From: Nocardia goodfellowii
GTDB taxonomy: Bacteria; Actinomycetota; Actinomycetes; Mycobacteriales; Mycobacteriaceae
Assembly (NCBI RefSeq): GCF_017875645.1
Contig: NZ_JAGGMR010000001.1
Coordinates: 4,898,001-4,962,000 of the forward strand
Length of the DNA stretch: 64,000 nt
Direction of reading: 5' to 3'
The notes under the pieces: model-generated
Told to the model about the DNA's origin: nothing
Databases searched by the model: none
Seen by the model: only the letters and a program-made list of their open reading frames with translations
Shown here: in pieces, positions 16,136-29,677 of the stretch
How the letters are laid out: every line of letters starts with the position of its first letter
How positions within the stretch are numbered: position 1 is the first letter of the stretch
Made by a program: the position numbers and the translations under genes

Positions 16136-17017
16136 ATGACGAAGTTCGACGGCAAGTGCTGCCTGATCACGGGGGCGGCCGGTGGCCTGGGCCGCAGTAC
16201 GGCGGAGGCGGTCGCCGCCAAAGGCGCGGCGCTGGTGCTCACCGACATCGATGACGACGGGCTGCAACGTACCGCCGCCGACCTGCGCGCCGCCGGGGCC
16301 GAGGTGCACCTGGCCGAAGCCGCCGACGTCAGCGAGCACGCCGCGGTCGTCGCGCTCGCGGCGAAGGTGCACGCCGAACTGCCCAGCGTCGACATCGTGA
16401 TGAACGTGGCGGGCATCGCGACCTGGGGCACCGTCGAACGGCTCACCCACCAGCAGTGGCGGCGCACCATCGACATCGATCTGATGGGACCGATTCACAT
16501 GATCGAGGAGTTCCTGCCGCCGATGATCGCGGCGGGGCGCGGTGGGCATCTGGTGAACGTCTCCTCCGCGGCCGGGCTGTTCGGTCTGCCGTGGCACGCG
16601 CCGTACAGCGCGGGCAAATTCGGATTGCGCGGAGTCTCGGAGGTGCTGCGCTTCGACCTGCGCCGGCACAAGATCGGCGTCAGCCTGGTGTGCCCGGGCG
16701 CGATGGCCACGCCCATGGTCGACCGAGTCGATATCGCGGGCGTCGACCGCGAGGCCGCCGCGGTGCAGAAGGCGATGGGGTTGTTCGTGCGGCACGCGGT
16801 CACCCCGGAAGCCGCGGCCCGCAGCATCGTTCGCGGTGTCGAGCGAAACCGGTACATGGTCTTCACCTCGCCTGATATCCGAATCGGCTACTACGCGCAG
16901 CGGTATCTCCCGCTGACCTACAACCTGGCCATGCGCGGCATGAACTGGGGAATGCATCGCGTCTTGGACAAAGCGGGCCTCGACCAGCCGGACGCACTGC
17001 GCGCACCACACCCCTGA
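16136..17017 (+). CDS. Short-chain dehydrogenase/reductase
   Basis: The 293-aa protein has the classical SDR layout: TGAAGGLG cofactor motif, D60-type LTDID, NVAG, catalytic Ser in VNVSSAAG, and YSAGK with the catalytic Tyr and Lys. The Asp after the second strand suggests NAD. It is longer than a core SDR, with a C-terminal extension (~60 residues) ending in a hydrophobic/amphipathic segment. It is divergent from the ALDH, which makes an alcohol/ketone substrate in the same pathway likely. GTG 16109 is an alternative start. Confidence 0.88.
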   Translation: MTKFDGKCCLITGAAGGLGRSTAEAVAAKGAALVLTDIDDDGLQRTAADLRAAGAEVHLAEAADVSEHAAVVALAAKVHAELPSVDIVMNVAGIATWGTVERLTHQQWRRTIDIDLMGPIHMIEEFLPPMIAAGRGGHLVNVSSAAGLFGLPWHAPYSAGKFGLRGVSEVLRFDLRRHKIGVSLVCPGAMATPMVDRVDIAGVDREAAAVQKAMGLFVRHAVTPEAAARSIVRGVERNRYMVFTSPDIRIGYYAQRYLPLTYNLAMRGMNWGMHRVLDKAGLDQPDALRAPHP

Positions 17018-17241
17018 CCCCCATCTCGACAGCGCTGTCGAACCGGTCGGATGAACGCCGAACACGCGGCCCGGCAACGGTTCTCGTCCGCGCATACCGC
17101 AGCTACTCGCGCATGCCGACTGCCCCGGCGTCGCGCCTGGATGCGCGGAAAAGCGCCCGCCGGTTAATAGGCGGCGCGCGGCTAGCGGCTGACGTACTAT
17201 CGCGAGCGGAGACACCGGCCGGGATATGAAGGGGGGACGGT

Positions 17242-18513
17242 GTGAGACCTCGCCTACCAGCGGCGGCGCGCGATGGGGCGCTATGGTTGCGGCGCTTCGC
17301 CGCGACTACGCCAGGCGCGATCGGCGTCGTCGTGCTCGTCGTCGTCACGTTGTGCCTGTTCGCGGGGTTCACCAGCGCGAACCAGTTGAGCGGCAAGCTC
17401 ACTCGGCACGACACGGCGCTGGACCGCACCGAGCCACTGGCCTACGCCGCGCAGAACCTCTACGTCTCGCTCTCGGCCGCCGATGCCGCGGCCGCCGAGG
17501 CCTTTCTCTCCGGCGGCATCGAAGCCCCCGATGTGCGGCTCCGCTATCAGACGGCGCTGGCCGACGCGGCGGCCGCGCTGGCCGATGCCACGGTGGGCGC
17601 CAACGACGCGCAAACCCGTTTGATCGTCGCCCGGATCAGCGCCGAACTTCCCGCCTACACCGGCCTTGTCGAGACGGCACGCGCCAACAACCGGCAGGGC
17701 TTCCCGGTCGGCTCGGCCTATCTGCGGGAAGCCTCCGCGCTCATGCAGGATTCGCTGCTGCGGAACGCCGAGAAGCTCAGCACCGACCGGTTCACCGCGG
17801 TGAACGCCGAACAGGGCCGGATCGGGGCGCTGCCCTGGGGCACCCTCGCGTTACTGCTGCTGGTGCTGATCGCCTGTGGCGCAGGGTCATACCTGCTGCT
17901 GGAACGCACCAACCGCCGGTTCAACCTCGGGCTCGCCGCAGCCGCCGGCGCCACCGTGCTGGCGATGATCTGGGTGGTGGTGGCCACCACGCTGGCCGGT
18001 TCCGCGCTCGACGGTGGGGCGGCCGGGGCGGCCGGTCGATTCGAAACACTGGCCCAAGCCCGGATTCTGGCACAGCAGGCACGGACGGCCGAGACGTTGC
18101 AATTGATCACCCGCGGTGACATCGCCGAGGGCGAGGAAACGTTCAACCGGCACACCCTGGCCCTGCGCGAGCGGCTCACCGCGGTCACCGGCGTGGATTC
18201 CGATGCCTCGCAACGCTTTCAGAGCTGGACCGCCGGACATCGCAAACAAGTCGAGGCCTATCAGGCGGCACGGTTCACCGAGGCGGTGGACCAGGCGATC
18301 GGCCGGGGCAGCGAGACCTCGGCCACCAAGTTCGCCAGTCTGGACGAATCGCTGCGCGCGGAGCTCACCGACGTCCGCGGCGAGTTGCGCGGCAGTGTCG
18401 ACTCCGCCGGTGACGCGCTGTCCTACAGTCCCTCGGCCACACTGCTTTTGATGCTGTTCGCGGCCGCGGCCGTCATCATCGGACTGTGGCCGCGTGTGAA
18501 GGAGTTTCTGTGA
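17242..18513 (+). CDS. glnX: GlnX, four-helix membrane sensor of the PknG pathway
   Basis: The 423-aa protein has four transmembrane helices (about residues 20-42, 195-215, 230-255 and 398-418) bracketing two extracytoplasmic helical domains. This is the layout of GlnX, the membrane protein that passes the amino-acid signal from GlnH to the kinase PknG in Corynebacterium and Mycobacterium. It starts at GTG 17242 behind GGGGGGA and is first of a seven-gene operon. Its stop overlaps glnH by 4 bases (GTGA). The identification rests on topology and gene order rather than a catalytic motif. Confidence 0.85.
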   Translation: MRPRLPAAARDGALWLRRFAATTPGAIGVVVLVVVTLCLFAGFTSANQLSGKLTRHDTALDRTEPLAYAAQNLYVSLSAADAAAAEAFLSGGIEAPDVRLRYQTALADAAAALADATVGANDAQTRLIVARISAELPAYTGLVETARANNRQGFPVGSAYLREASALMQDSLLRNAEKLSTDRFTAVNAEQGRIGALPWGTLALLLLVLIACGAGSYLLLERTNRRFNLGLAAAAGATVLAMIWVVVATTLAGSALDGGAAGAAGRFETLAQARILAQQARTAETLQLITRGDIAEGEETFNRHTLALRERLTAVTGVDSDASQRFQSWTAGHRKQVEAYQAARFTEAVDQAIGRGSETSATKFASLDESLRAELTDVRGELRGSVDSAGDALSYSPSATLLLMLFAAAAVIIGLWPRVKEFL

Positions 18514-19472
18514 GGACGCGCGCGTTCGCGCCGCTGCTGGGGGTGGCGCTGCTGCTGGCCGGTTGCGGTGCGGACTCCTCGGCGCCGCAGGCGATCACGA
18601 TGGCGGCGGTGAATCCCACGCCGCCGGAACTGACGCCGATCACCTCCGCACCGCAGGCCGAGGGGGAGTGCGACGCCGAAACCAGTCTCACCCCCGGGGC
18701 GATGCCGCCGCCGGGCGTGATGCCCGCCGGTTCCTCGATGGCGGCGATCGTGGCCAACGGCCGCGTGCGCATCGGCGTCGACCAGAACACCTACCTGTTC
18801 GGGTTCCGCAACCCCACGACCGGTGAGCTCGAAGGCTTCGACATCGACGTCGCCCGAGAGATCGCCTACAGCCTCTTCGGTGATCGCGGGAAAGTCGAAC
18901 TGCGCTCGGTGACAGCCGCCGAACGCATCACCGCGCTGCGCGACCGTCAGGTCGATCTGATCGTGCGCACCTTCTCCGCGACCTGTGAGCGCCGCCGCGA
19001 CGTCGACTTCTCCGGGGTGTACTACCGGGCGACGCAACGCATCGCGGCGCCCCGGAACTCCGGCATTCGCGGCAGCGCCGACCTGGCCGGCAAACGGGTG
19101 TGCGTCGCCAGCGGCACCACCGCGGCGGGCCCGCTGTTCACCCTGCCGATCCGGTTGTCGGTGCTCGGTGTGACCAACTGGACCGACTGCCTGGCCGCGC
19201 TGCAGCAGGGCCATGTCGACGCGATCAGCGCCGACGAGCCGATCCTGCACGGCCTGGTCGCCCAGGACCGCAATCTGGCGGTGCTCGGCGATCCGATCGG
19301 CAGCGGTGCGTACGCGGTCGGCATCGCCAAGAACAACCCGGATCTGGTCCGGTTCGTCAACGGTGTGATCGAACGCCTCCGCACCGACGGCAGCTGGGAG
19401 AGCATCTACGCGAAGCACCTCTCGGCGCTCGGTCCGTCGCCGGGCCCGCCGGCCACCCGGTACCGCGAGTGA
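18510..19472 (+). CDS. glnH: GlnH, solute-binding lipoprotein for Asp/Glu/Gln-type ligands
   Basis: The 320-aa protein begins with a lipoprotein signal (LLGVALLLAGC), so it is anchored outside the membrane. The rest is a periplasmic-binding-protein type 2 domain: VRIGVDQNTYLFGFRN, LEGFDIDVAREIA, then AERITALRDRQVDLIVRTFS and LAGKRVCVASGTT. In mycobacteria GlnH binds amino acids such as aspartate and glutamate and signals through GlnX to PknG. No ABC permease or ATPase gene is nearby, which supports a sensory rather than transport role. The start is GTG 18510 with GAAGGAG. Confidence 0.9.
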   Translation: MRTRAFAPLLGVALLLAGCGADSSAPQAITMAAVNPTPPELTPITSAPQAEGECDAETSLTPGAMPPPGVMPAGSSMAAIVANGRVRIGVDQNTYLFGFRNPTTGELEGFDIDVAREIAYSLFGDRGKVELRSVTAAERITALRDRQVDLIVRTFSATCERRRDVDFSGVYYRATQRIAAPRNSGIRGSADLAGKRVCVASGTTAAGPLFTLPIRLSVLGVTNWTDCLAALQQGHVDAISADEPILHGLVAQDRNLAVLGDPIGSGAYAVGIAKNNPDLVRFVNGVIERLRTDGSWESIYAKHLSALGPSPGPPATRYRE

Positions 19473-19483
19473 GGCCCGCCGCC

Positions 19484-24380
<4,897 letters not shown>

Positions 24381-24401
24381 TCGATCCAGCAGGAGAACAC
24401 T

Positions 24402-25688
24402 GTGAGTTCCGTGGAAAATCAAGGCATTTCGGTAGCCGTCGACCAGAACGAGTATCTGGCCGAAGGCGCGGACACGGTCGACGCGATCGTCACCGTGGAG
24501 GCGGGCGCGGATTTCGTCGCCGCCGAGCCGCCACCGGAGCGGGTCGAGATCCTCATCATCGACTGTTCCGGTTCGATGGCCACCGGCCGCAAGTTCCAGG
24601 GCGCCCGCGAGGCCACCCTGGCCGCGCTCGACGTGCTGCCCGAGGGCACCCGCTTCGCGATCATCGAGGGAACGGCCAAGGCGCGCTTGATCTTTCCCAA
24701 AGATGACCCGTCACTGCCCGCGACCCGGCAGAACGTGGCCGCGGCCCGGCGGCAGCTGGACAAACTGCGCCCGTCCGGCGGCACCGCGATGGGCACCTGG
24801 CTGGGGTTGGCCCGCCAGCTGGCCAAGAAACACGAGGGCGCGATGGTGCACGCCATCCTGCTCACCGACGGCAAGAACGAACACGAGGAACCGGAGACCC
24901 TCGAAGCCGAGATCAAATTGTCCGAAGGCCTGTTCACCTGCGACTGCCGGGGAGTCGGCGCGGATTACGTGGTCAAGGAGATGCAGACGATCTCCAACGC
25001 GCTGCACGGCACCACCGATGTGGTGCGCGAAGCCGAGGGACTGGCCGCGGACTTCAAGGCCATGATGGAAACTTCGCTCGCCAAGGCGATTCCGGAACTG
25101 ACACTGCGGGTGTGGACACCGGCGGGGGCCACGGTGAACTACGTCAAGCAGGTCGCGCCCGCCATCGTGGACCTGACCGGATTGCAGTCCGAGAACAGTC
25201 CGCAGATCCGGGATTTCCCGCTGGGTTCGTGGGGTGCCGAGGAACGCGAATACCACCTGCAGGTGCGGGTGGAACCCGCCGCTCCTGGCCGGGAGAAGGC
25301 CGCGGCCCGGGTCACGGTGTTCGCCGGCGAGCAGGAAGTAGGCAAGGGGCTGGTCCGCGCGGTGTGGACCGAGGACACCGAACTGTCGGCCCGGATCAGC
25401 GAGCGCGTCGCCAAGTACACCGATCAGGCCGAATTGGCCCAGGTGGTGCAGGAAGGCCTGGACGCTCGCAAGAACGGCGACGTGGACACCGCCACCGCCA
25501 AACTGCGCCGCGCCGTCGAACTGGCCACGGAGGCGGGCAACACCGAAACCGCGAAGCTGCTCCGCAACGTCGTCGATGTCGAGCGCGACGGTACTGTCCG
25601 GCTGCGCGCCAAGGTCGAGGCCTTCGACGAGAAGGCGCTCGAAGCGCGCTCGGTCAAGACCGTCCGGATCCCGCCGAAGAAGTCCTGA
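24402..25688 (+). CDS. VWA-domain protein of the pknG operon
   Basis: The 428-aa protein has a von Willebrand A domain from about residue 45 to 215, with the metal-site motif DCSGSM (about residue 53), the Thr of SGGTAMGTW and the Asp of LLTDGKNEH. A beta-rich segment (~225-330) and a helical tail (~340-420) follow. VWA domains mediate protein binding, often switched by metal. The GTG at 24402 follows AGGAGA, 21 bases after the PP2C stop. VWA proteins accompany PP2C/FHA pairs in other actinobacteria; here it may scaffold the kinase, phosphatase and FHA protein. Confidence 0.85.
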   Translation: MSSVENQGISVAVDQNEYLAEGADTVDAIVTVEAGADFVAAEPPPERVEILIIDCSGSMATGRKFQGAREATLAALDVLPEGTRFAIIEGTAKARLIFPKDDPSLPATRQNVAAARRQLDKLRPSGGTAMGTWLGLARQLAKKHEGAMVHAILLTDGKNEHEEPETLEAEIKLSEGLFTCDCRGVGADYVVKEMQTISNALHGTTDVVREAEGLAADFKAMMETSLAKAIPELTLRVWTPAGATVNYVKQVAPAIVDLTGLQSENSPQIRDFPLGSWGAEEREYHLQVRVEPAAPGREKAAARVTVFAGEQEVGKGLVRAVWTEDTELSARISERVAKYTDQAELAQVVQEGLDARKNGDVDTATAKLRRAVELATEAGNTETAKLLRNVVDVERDGTVRLRAKVEAFDEKALEARSVKTVRIPPKKS

Positions 25689-26377
25689 TGGTTACCTGTC
25701 CAGACGGGCACTCGTCGGTATCGACCGATTACTGCGACCAGTGCGGCACCCAGATCGGGCAGCCGTCGCATGCCGGGACTCCGACGGCGGCGGCGTGCCC
25801 GGAGTGCGGTACGCCCGGCGCGGGCAGCCGCTTCTGTGAAGTGTGCGGTCATGACTTCGTATTGGGCTCGGCGGGTAAAACGGCCGCGGAACCCACTCTG
25901 GTCGGCCCGGCGCCGACGCTGGTCGGTAAGCCGGTGGTCTTCGAGCCGCCGCCCGGCCCCGCTCCCGCGCCACACCTCGCCTGGATCGCCACCATCACCG
26001 CCGACCGTGCCTTCTACGACCGTGTGCAGGCCCGCAACGGGCCGGACGCCGACCGGGTGGATTTCCCTGCCTACTTCCCCGAGCGTCGAATCACCTTGCG
26101 CGGCAGCGACATTCTCATCGGCAAGCACAGTGTCTCGCAGGGGGTGCAGCCCGATATCGATCTCGGCATCCCGCCCGCCGACGCCGGTGTCTCCCGCGCG
26201 CACGCCACACTGCACCTCACCGAGCACACCGCGACCATCACCGACCTCGGCTCCACGAACGGCACGAGCCTCAACGACTCCGAGGACGACATCCCGAGGA
26301 ACGTCGCGGTGCCGGTGCATCCAGGCGACCGCATCCACGTCGGCGCCTGGACCACCATCACGCTCAGCCGCGGCTAG
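25688..26377 (+). CDS. Zinc-ribbon FHA-domain protein
   Basis: The 229-aa protein begins with two ribbons: CPDGHSS...YCDQCG, then CPECG...FCEVCG (residues ~4-55). It ends in an FHA domain (about 125-228) with the phosphothreonine-binding residues of IGKHS, VSRAHA and DLGSTNGT. A Pro/Val-rich linker joins them. FHA domains read phospho-Thr, so this is the expected reader for PknG output, similar in concept to GarA/OdhI but with a different N-terminus. It overlaps the VWA gene by 1 base and converges on the next gene with a 3-base overlap. Confidence 0.9.
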   Translation: MVTCPDGHSSVSTDYCDQCGTQIGQPSHAGTPTAAACPECGTPGAGSRFCEVCGHDFVLGSAGKTAAEPTLVGPAPTLVGKPVVFEPPPGPAPAPHLAWIATITADRAFYDRVQARNGPDADRVDFPAYFPERRITLRGSDILIGKHSVSQGVQPDIDLGIPPADAGVSRAHATLHLTEHTATITDLGSTNGTSLNDSEDDIPRNVAVPVHPGDRIHVGAWTTITLSRG

Positions 26378-26901
26378 GCGGGTTGGGTGCGGGCGGTGAG
26401 ATCGTCGAGCAGGATCATCAGCTCACCGGTCTGCTTGGTGACCGCCATCAAGCGGATCTTGAGTCCCTTGAGCACGGCGCTGTCGACCGCAGTGTCGAGC
26501 TGATGCTTGACGTGCTGCCATTCGGCGCTCGCGGTCACCTTGCCGAGTTGCACCTCGCGGATCGAGCCGTCGGCGCTGCCCAGGCTGGCGAAGATCCGGA
26601 TCGAGGCGTGCGGTGAGCGCACCCAGAGATTCAGCGCCTCCAGGTGACCCGGGACGGCGAAGGACTCACCGGACTTGGTGACGAGGTCGACCTCGAGGTC
26701 GTCGGCGGCCGATTTGATCAGCAGCACCAGCGCGCGGTGGTCGGCGCCGGCCCGGCCGTCGACATAGGCCCGAAGTTCTTTGTTGGGAGCGCCTTCGGCG
26801 AACGTGGTGAGGTGGCTGCGATCGGCGCCGGCACCGGCGACATCCCAGTTGTCCTTGTTTTCGAAGTCGTCCAGAAGCACCTCGACCGAGGTTTCCGACA
26901 T
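26374..26901 (-). CDS. Beta-sandwich-like protein of unknown function
   Basis: From ATG 26901 it encodes 175 residues. The pattern of VLLDDFENKDNWDV followed by alternating strands and VKHQLDTAV near the middle resembles carbohydrate-binding beta-sandwich modules, though I cannot name the family. No signal peptide is seen, so it is cytoplasmic. It ends on the FHA gene (convergent, 3-base overlap). The start is set by AAGGGA upstream of the second Met. Confidence 0.6.
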   Translation of the reverse strand: MSETSVEVLLDDFENKDNWDVAGAGADRSHLTTFAEGAPNKELRAYVDGRAGADHRALVLLIKSAADDLEVDLVTKSGESFAVPGHLEALNLWVRSPHASIRIFASLGSADGSIREVQLGKVTASAEWQHVKHQLDTAVDSAVLKGLKIRLMAVTKQTGELMILLDDLTARTQPA

Positions 26902-27052
26902 CCCCGCTGTCCCTTCGTTCGCTCGGCGACCGGACATGCTCCGGTGCTGGCTGTAACCCTACAATCACGGCGCGGGCCGGGCGTTCCTGAGGCGAGGGCA
27001 AGAGTTCCGCCGTCTGGCACCGCGGCGATGCCGAATCGGCGAAAATGACAGC

Positions 27053-27703
27053 GTGCCTTCGATCTATCCGGCCGCCGACCCCGCGCTCGTGCTGGGTGTC
27101 CTGGGCGGCTTACCCGACCCGGAAACTCCCATCCTGCTGGGCCACGGCCACGGTATGCCCTGGCAGCTGACCCCGGACAACGGCGCCTACAAAATCGGCA
27201 CCGTGGATAACCTGGGCACCGAGGTGGTGCTCACCGTGACCCAGGTTTCGGGCCATCCAGACCCGAACGACTTCCTCGTCAAACCCGATGCCGGAACCGA
27301 CAATCAACGCTGGATCGTGGAGCATCTCGACGGGCCGACCCTGATCCGGTCCAAGTCCGAGCCGGAGCTGGCGCTCACCGTCCGCGGCGAGTTCGTGGCG
27401 CTCCGGACCGTAGACCCGGCGGCCGCGCAGCACTGGATCATCGACCATGCCGCCGGACCGAGCCGCGTCACCGTCTATCCGGATGACGAACTGACCCGGA
27501 CACCGCGCCTGCGCCGCGTCGTCGACGCCTCGGCCGACGTCGCCCGCGAACTGGGCACGAGCTACGTCGGCGTGGAGCATCTGATGCTGGCGATCCTGCG
27601 GGACAAGGACGCGGTCCCCACCCAACTGCTCGCCCGCACAACCGATCCCGCCGAGTTGGCCGAAGCGATCGAAGGGTTCATCCGCTCTTCGAACGCGGGG
27701 TGA
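27053..27703 (+). CDS. Ricin-like beta-trefoil fused to a Clp-N-like domain
   Basis: The 216-aa protein appears to have two parts. Residues ~15-150 contain repeated short strands with QRWIVE and QHWIID, the QxW motif of ricin-type beta-trefoil modules. Residues ~150-216 carry VARELGTSYVGVEHLMLAILRD, which matches the N-domain of ClpC/ClpA (A..LG...V..EHLLLALL). Clp N-domains deliver substrates or adaptors to the Clp unfoldase. A trefoil attached to such a domain could be a targeting adaptor. The GTG at 27053 has no obvious ribosome binding site. It stands alone downstream of the pknG operon. Confidence 0.65.
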   Translation: MPSIYPAADPALVLGVLGGLPDPETPILLGHGHGMPWQLTPDNGAYKIGTVDNLGTEVVLTVTQVSGHPDPNDFLVKPDAGTDNQRWIVEHLDGPTLIRSKSEPELALTVRGEFVALRTVDPAAAQHWIIDHAAGPSRVTVYPDDELTRTPRLRRVVDASADVARELGTSYVGVEHLMLAILRDKDAVPTQLLARTTDPAELAEAIEGFIRSSNAG

Positions 27704-27714
27704 TCCCCGCGTCG

Positions 27715-29220
27715 TCAGTGCGCCGGCGGGGGGACCAGCCGCGGCGTCAGCCCCTTGGTGGCCGGGCCTTCCAGCACCGTGCCGTCCGGCGCGAACCGGG
27801 ACCCGTGTAGCGGGCAGTCCCAGGACTTCTCCGCGTCGTTCCAGCGCACGATGCCACCCAGGTGCGGGCAGACCGCGGACACTTCGGTGGTGGCCCCGTC
27901 CACGGTGCACACCGCGACGGGGTGGACGCCGTGCCGCTCCACCGTGCCGCAGCCCTCGGCGGGCGCCGTGCCGGGACCGCCCGCCAGACGCAGCAACCAA
28001 CCGCTCGACATCTGCTGCGCCACTTCGGCATTGGCCTTCACAGCGGAGAACCAGCCCTTCAACTCCGACGTCTGCCACGGGCCGAAGACCTCGGCCCAGG
28101 CCGGCGGTTTGCCGGTGCGCCGTCCGGCCAGTGCCAGCGCCGCGGCGGTGCCGTTGGTCAGTCCCCACTTGGCGAACCCGGTGGCCACCAGGATGCGATC
28201 CTGGCCCGGCAGCAGGGGGCCCGCATAGGGCAGCTCGGCGATCGGGTGGTGGTCCTGAGCCGACCAGCGATACAGCGGCTCCGCCCCGGGGAACCACCGC
28301 CCGGTCCAGTCGACGAGGGCTTCGACGTGCGCGCTCGCCGAATCCGTCCGCCCGACACCGTGCGCGTTGCCGCCGACGATGAGCAGTTCACCCTCCGGGC
28401 TGGGGGCGTAACGCAGGGATTTCGTCGGCTGACCGGCGCTGATCATCATTTCGCGCGGAATGGGTTGCGGCACACGGTAAGCGGTCAGATAGGACCGCTG
28501 CGGCTCGAGCCGCGCGAAGAAACCGCCCCGGTCGAGGATCGGCATGGCGGTGGCCAACACCACCGAGTGGGCGGCGAGTTCGCCGTGCTCGGTGTCGATG
28601 AGGAGATCGCCGTCGGGCCCGCTGCGCACCCCGTGCGCGCGGCTGGATTCGTAGATCGGCGCGCCATACGCTTCGACCTGCGCGGCCAGCGCGGCGACCA
28701 GCGCCATCGGGTCGACCTGCACCTGATCGGCGAGCCGGACCGCACCGTGGGCGGGAAACGGTACCTCGAGCTTGCCGACCAGCTCGGTGGGCAGACCCGC
28801 CTGTTGGGTCGCCTCGTACTCGGCCCGCACCTGTTTCATTTCCCCGGCGGTCTGCGCGTAGGTCAGCGCGGACTCGCGCTGCAGGGTCACGTTGTGTTCC
28901 GCGCAGAACCGCACCAGCCAGTCCTGACCGGCGCGATTGGCCGCGAGATAGTCGCGCAGGGTGGCGATCGAGTGCCGTCCGGCGATCTTCTGGGCGCGCG
29001 TGCCCTGCAACAGGCTGATCTTTCCGGTATTCAGGCCGCTGGCCGCCGCACCGACCCGCCGGGCCTCCACGACCGCGACCTCGATGCCGTTCTCGGCCAG
29101 CAGCAGTGCGGTCACCAGCCCGGTGATCCCGCCGCCGATCACGACGGTATCGAAACGCAGTCCCGGGGTCAGCCGCAGCCGGGCCGGCACCTCGGCGTCG
29201 TTCGTCCATAGTGACGTCAT
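27715..29220 (-). CDS. FAD-dependent oxidoreductase with C-terminal Rieske domain
   Basis: The 501-aa protein joins a DAO-type FAD domain (VVIGGGITGLVTALLLAENG at the N-terminus; GWLL and LVATGFAKWGLTNG further on) to a Rieske [2Fe-2S] domain in the last ~100 residues. The cluster ligands are in CPHLGG and CPLHGS. Such proteins are found across actinobacteria as stress-associated redox enzymes of unknown substrate. There is no ribosome binding site; the ATG lies 9 bases after a SigF-like -10, so a leaderless mRNA is likely. The start is therefore fixed by the promoter. CsbD, another stress protein, is divergent. Confidence 0.88.
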   Translation of the reverse strand: MTSLWTNDAEVPARLRLTPGLRFDTVVIGGGITGLVTALLLAENGIEVAVVEARRVGAAASGLNTGKISLLQGTRAQKIAGRHSIATLRDYLAANRAGQDWLVRFCAEHNVTLQRESALTYAQTAGEMKQVRAEYEATQQAGLPTELVGKLEVPFPAHGAVRLADQVQVDPMALVAALAAQVEAYGAPIYESSRAHGVRSGPDGDLLIDTEHGELAAHSVVLATAMPILDRGGFFARLEPQRSYLTAYRVPQPIPREMMISAGQPTKSLRYAPSPEGELLIVGGNAHGVGRTDSASAHVEALVDWTGRWFPGAEPLYRWSAQDHHPIAELPYAGPLLPGQDRILVATGFAKWGLTNGTAAALALAGRRTGKPPAWAEVFGPWQTSELKGWFSAVKANAEVAQQMSSGWLLRLAGGPGTAPAEGCGTVERHGVHPVAVCTVDGATTEVSAVCPHLGGIVRWNDAEKSWDCPLHGSRFAPDGTVLEGPATKGLTPRLVPPPAH

Positions 29221-29229
29221 ACGCGGGAG

Positions 29230-29255
29230 ATATCCGATCGCCCCGCACCGAAACC
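29230..29255 (-). promoter_or_regulatory. SigF-like promoter, Rieske oxidoreductase
   Basis: On the minus strand GGTTT (29255-29251), 15 bases, then GGATAT (29235-29230), one mismatch from GGGTAT. The -10 ends 9 bases before the ATG at 29220. Confidence 0.55.
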
Positions 29256-29278
29256 TGCGCCGAAATCTTCCGAATCCT

Positions 29279-29303
29279 GATTGAGGCCCATACCGGCGGG
29301 TAG
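29279..29303 (+). promoter_or_regulatory. SigF-like promoter, csbD-like gene
   Basis: GATTG (29279-29283), 14 bases, GGGTAG (29298-29303), 44 bases before the GTG of the CsbD-type gene. The -35 is weak. CsbD-type genes are classical general-stress genes. Confidence 0.5.
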
Positions 29304-29347
29304 ACGGCAAGTGTCCACCTGATAACCGAATTTCGGAGGTAGATATC

Positions 29348-29596
29348 GTGACCGAGCGTAAGAGCGGTCCCCAGGAAGGCATCGAAGGCGCCGTCGAAGA
29401 CGTGAAGGGTAAGGCCAAGGAGGCTGCCGGCACCGTTTTCGGACGTGAGGACGTCCGCGATGAAGGTCGTGCCCAGCAGGACAAGGCCGAATCCCAGCGC
29501 GAAGCCGCGAAAAAGGAAGCGGCCGCTGAACGTGAGCGTGCGGAAGCAGGCATCGACGAGAAGCGTCAGCGCGCCTATCAGCAGGGCAAAGAGTAA
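29348..29596 (+). CDS. CsbD-family stress protein
   Basis: The 82-aa, highly charged protein has the CsbD core (IEGAVEDVKGKAKEAAGTVFG). It also has a long Glu/Lys/Ala helix (residues ~40-80) likely to be disordered or coiled. CsbD proteins are general-stress proteins under SigB/SigF-type sigma factors; their molecular role is not known. GTG 29348 has GGAGG 7 bases upstream. A perfect terminator follows, so it is a single-gene unit. Confidence 0.88.
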   Translation: MTERKSGPQEGIEGAVEDVKGKAKEAAGTVFGREDVRDEGRAQQDKAESQREAAKKEAAAERERAEAGIDEKRQRAYQQGKE

Positions 29597-29624
29597 TTGT
29601 TGAGTACTGTATCGATTAACGAAT

Positions 29625-29658
29625 GGCCGCCCGGTTCCGATGAACCGGGCGGCCTTTT
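29625..29658 (+). terminator. Intrinsic terminator after csbD
   Basis: A perfect 13-bp stem (29625-29637 with 29642-29654), a 4-base loop, then TTTTAT. This is a textbook rho-independent terminator. Confidence 0.92.
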
Positions 29659-29677
29659 ATTCGCCGGACGAGTTCGG

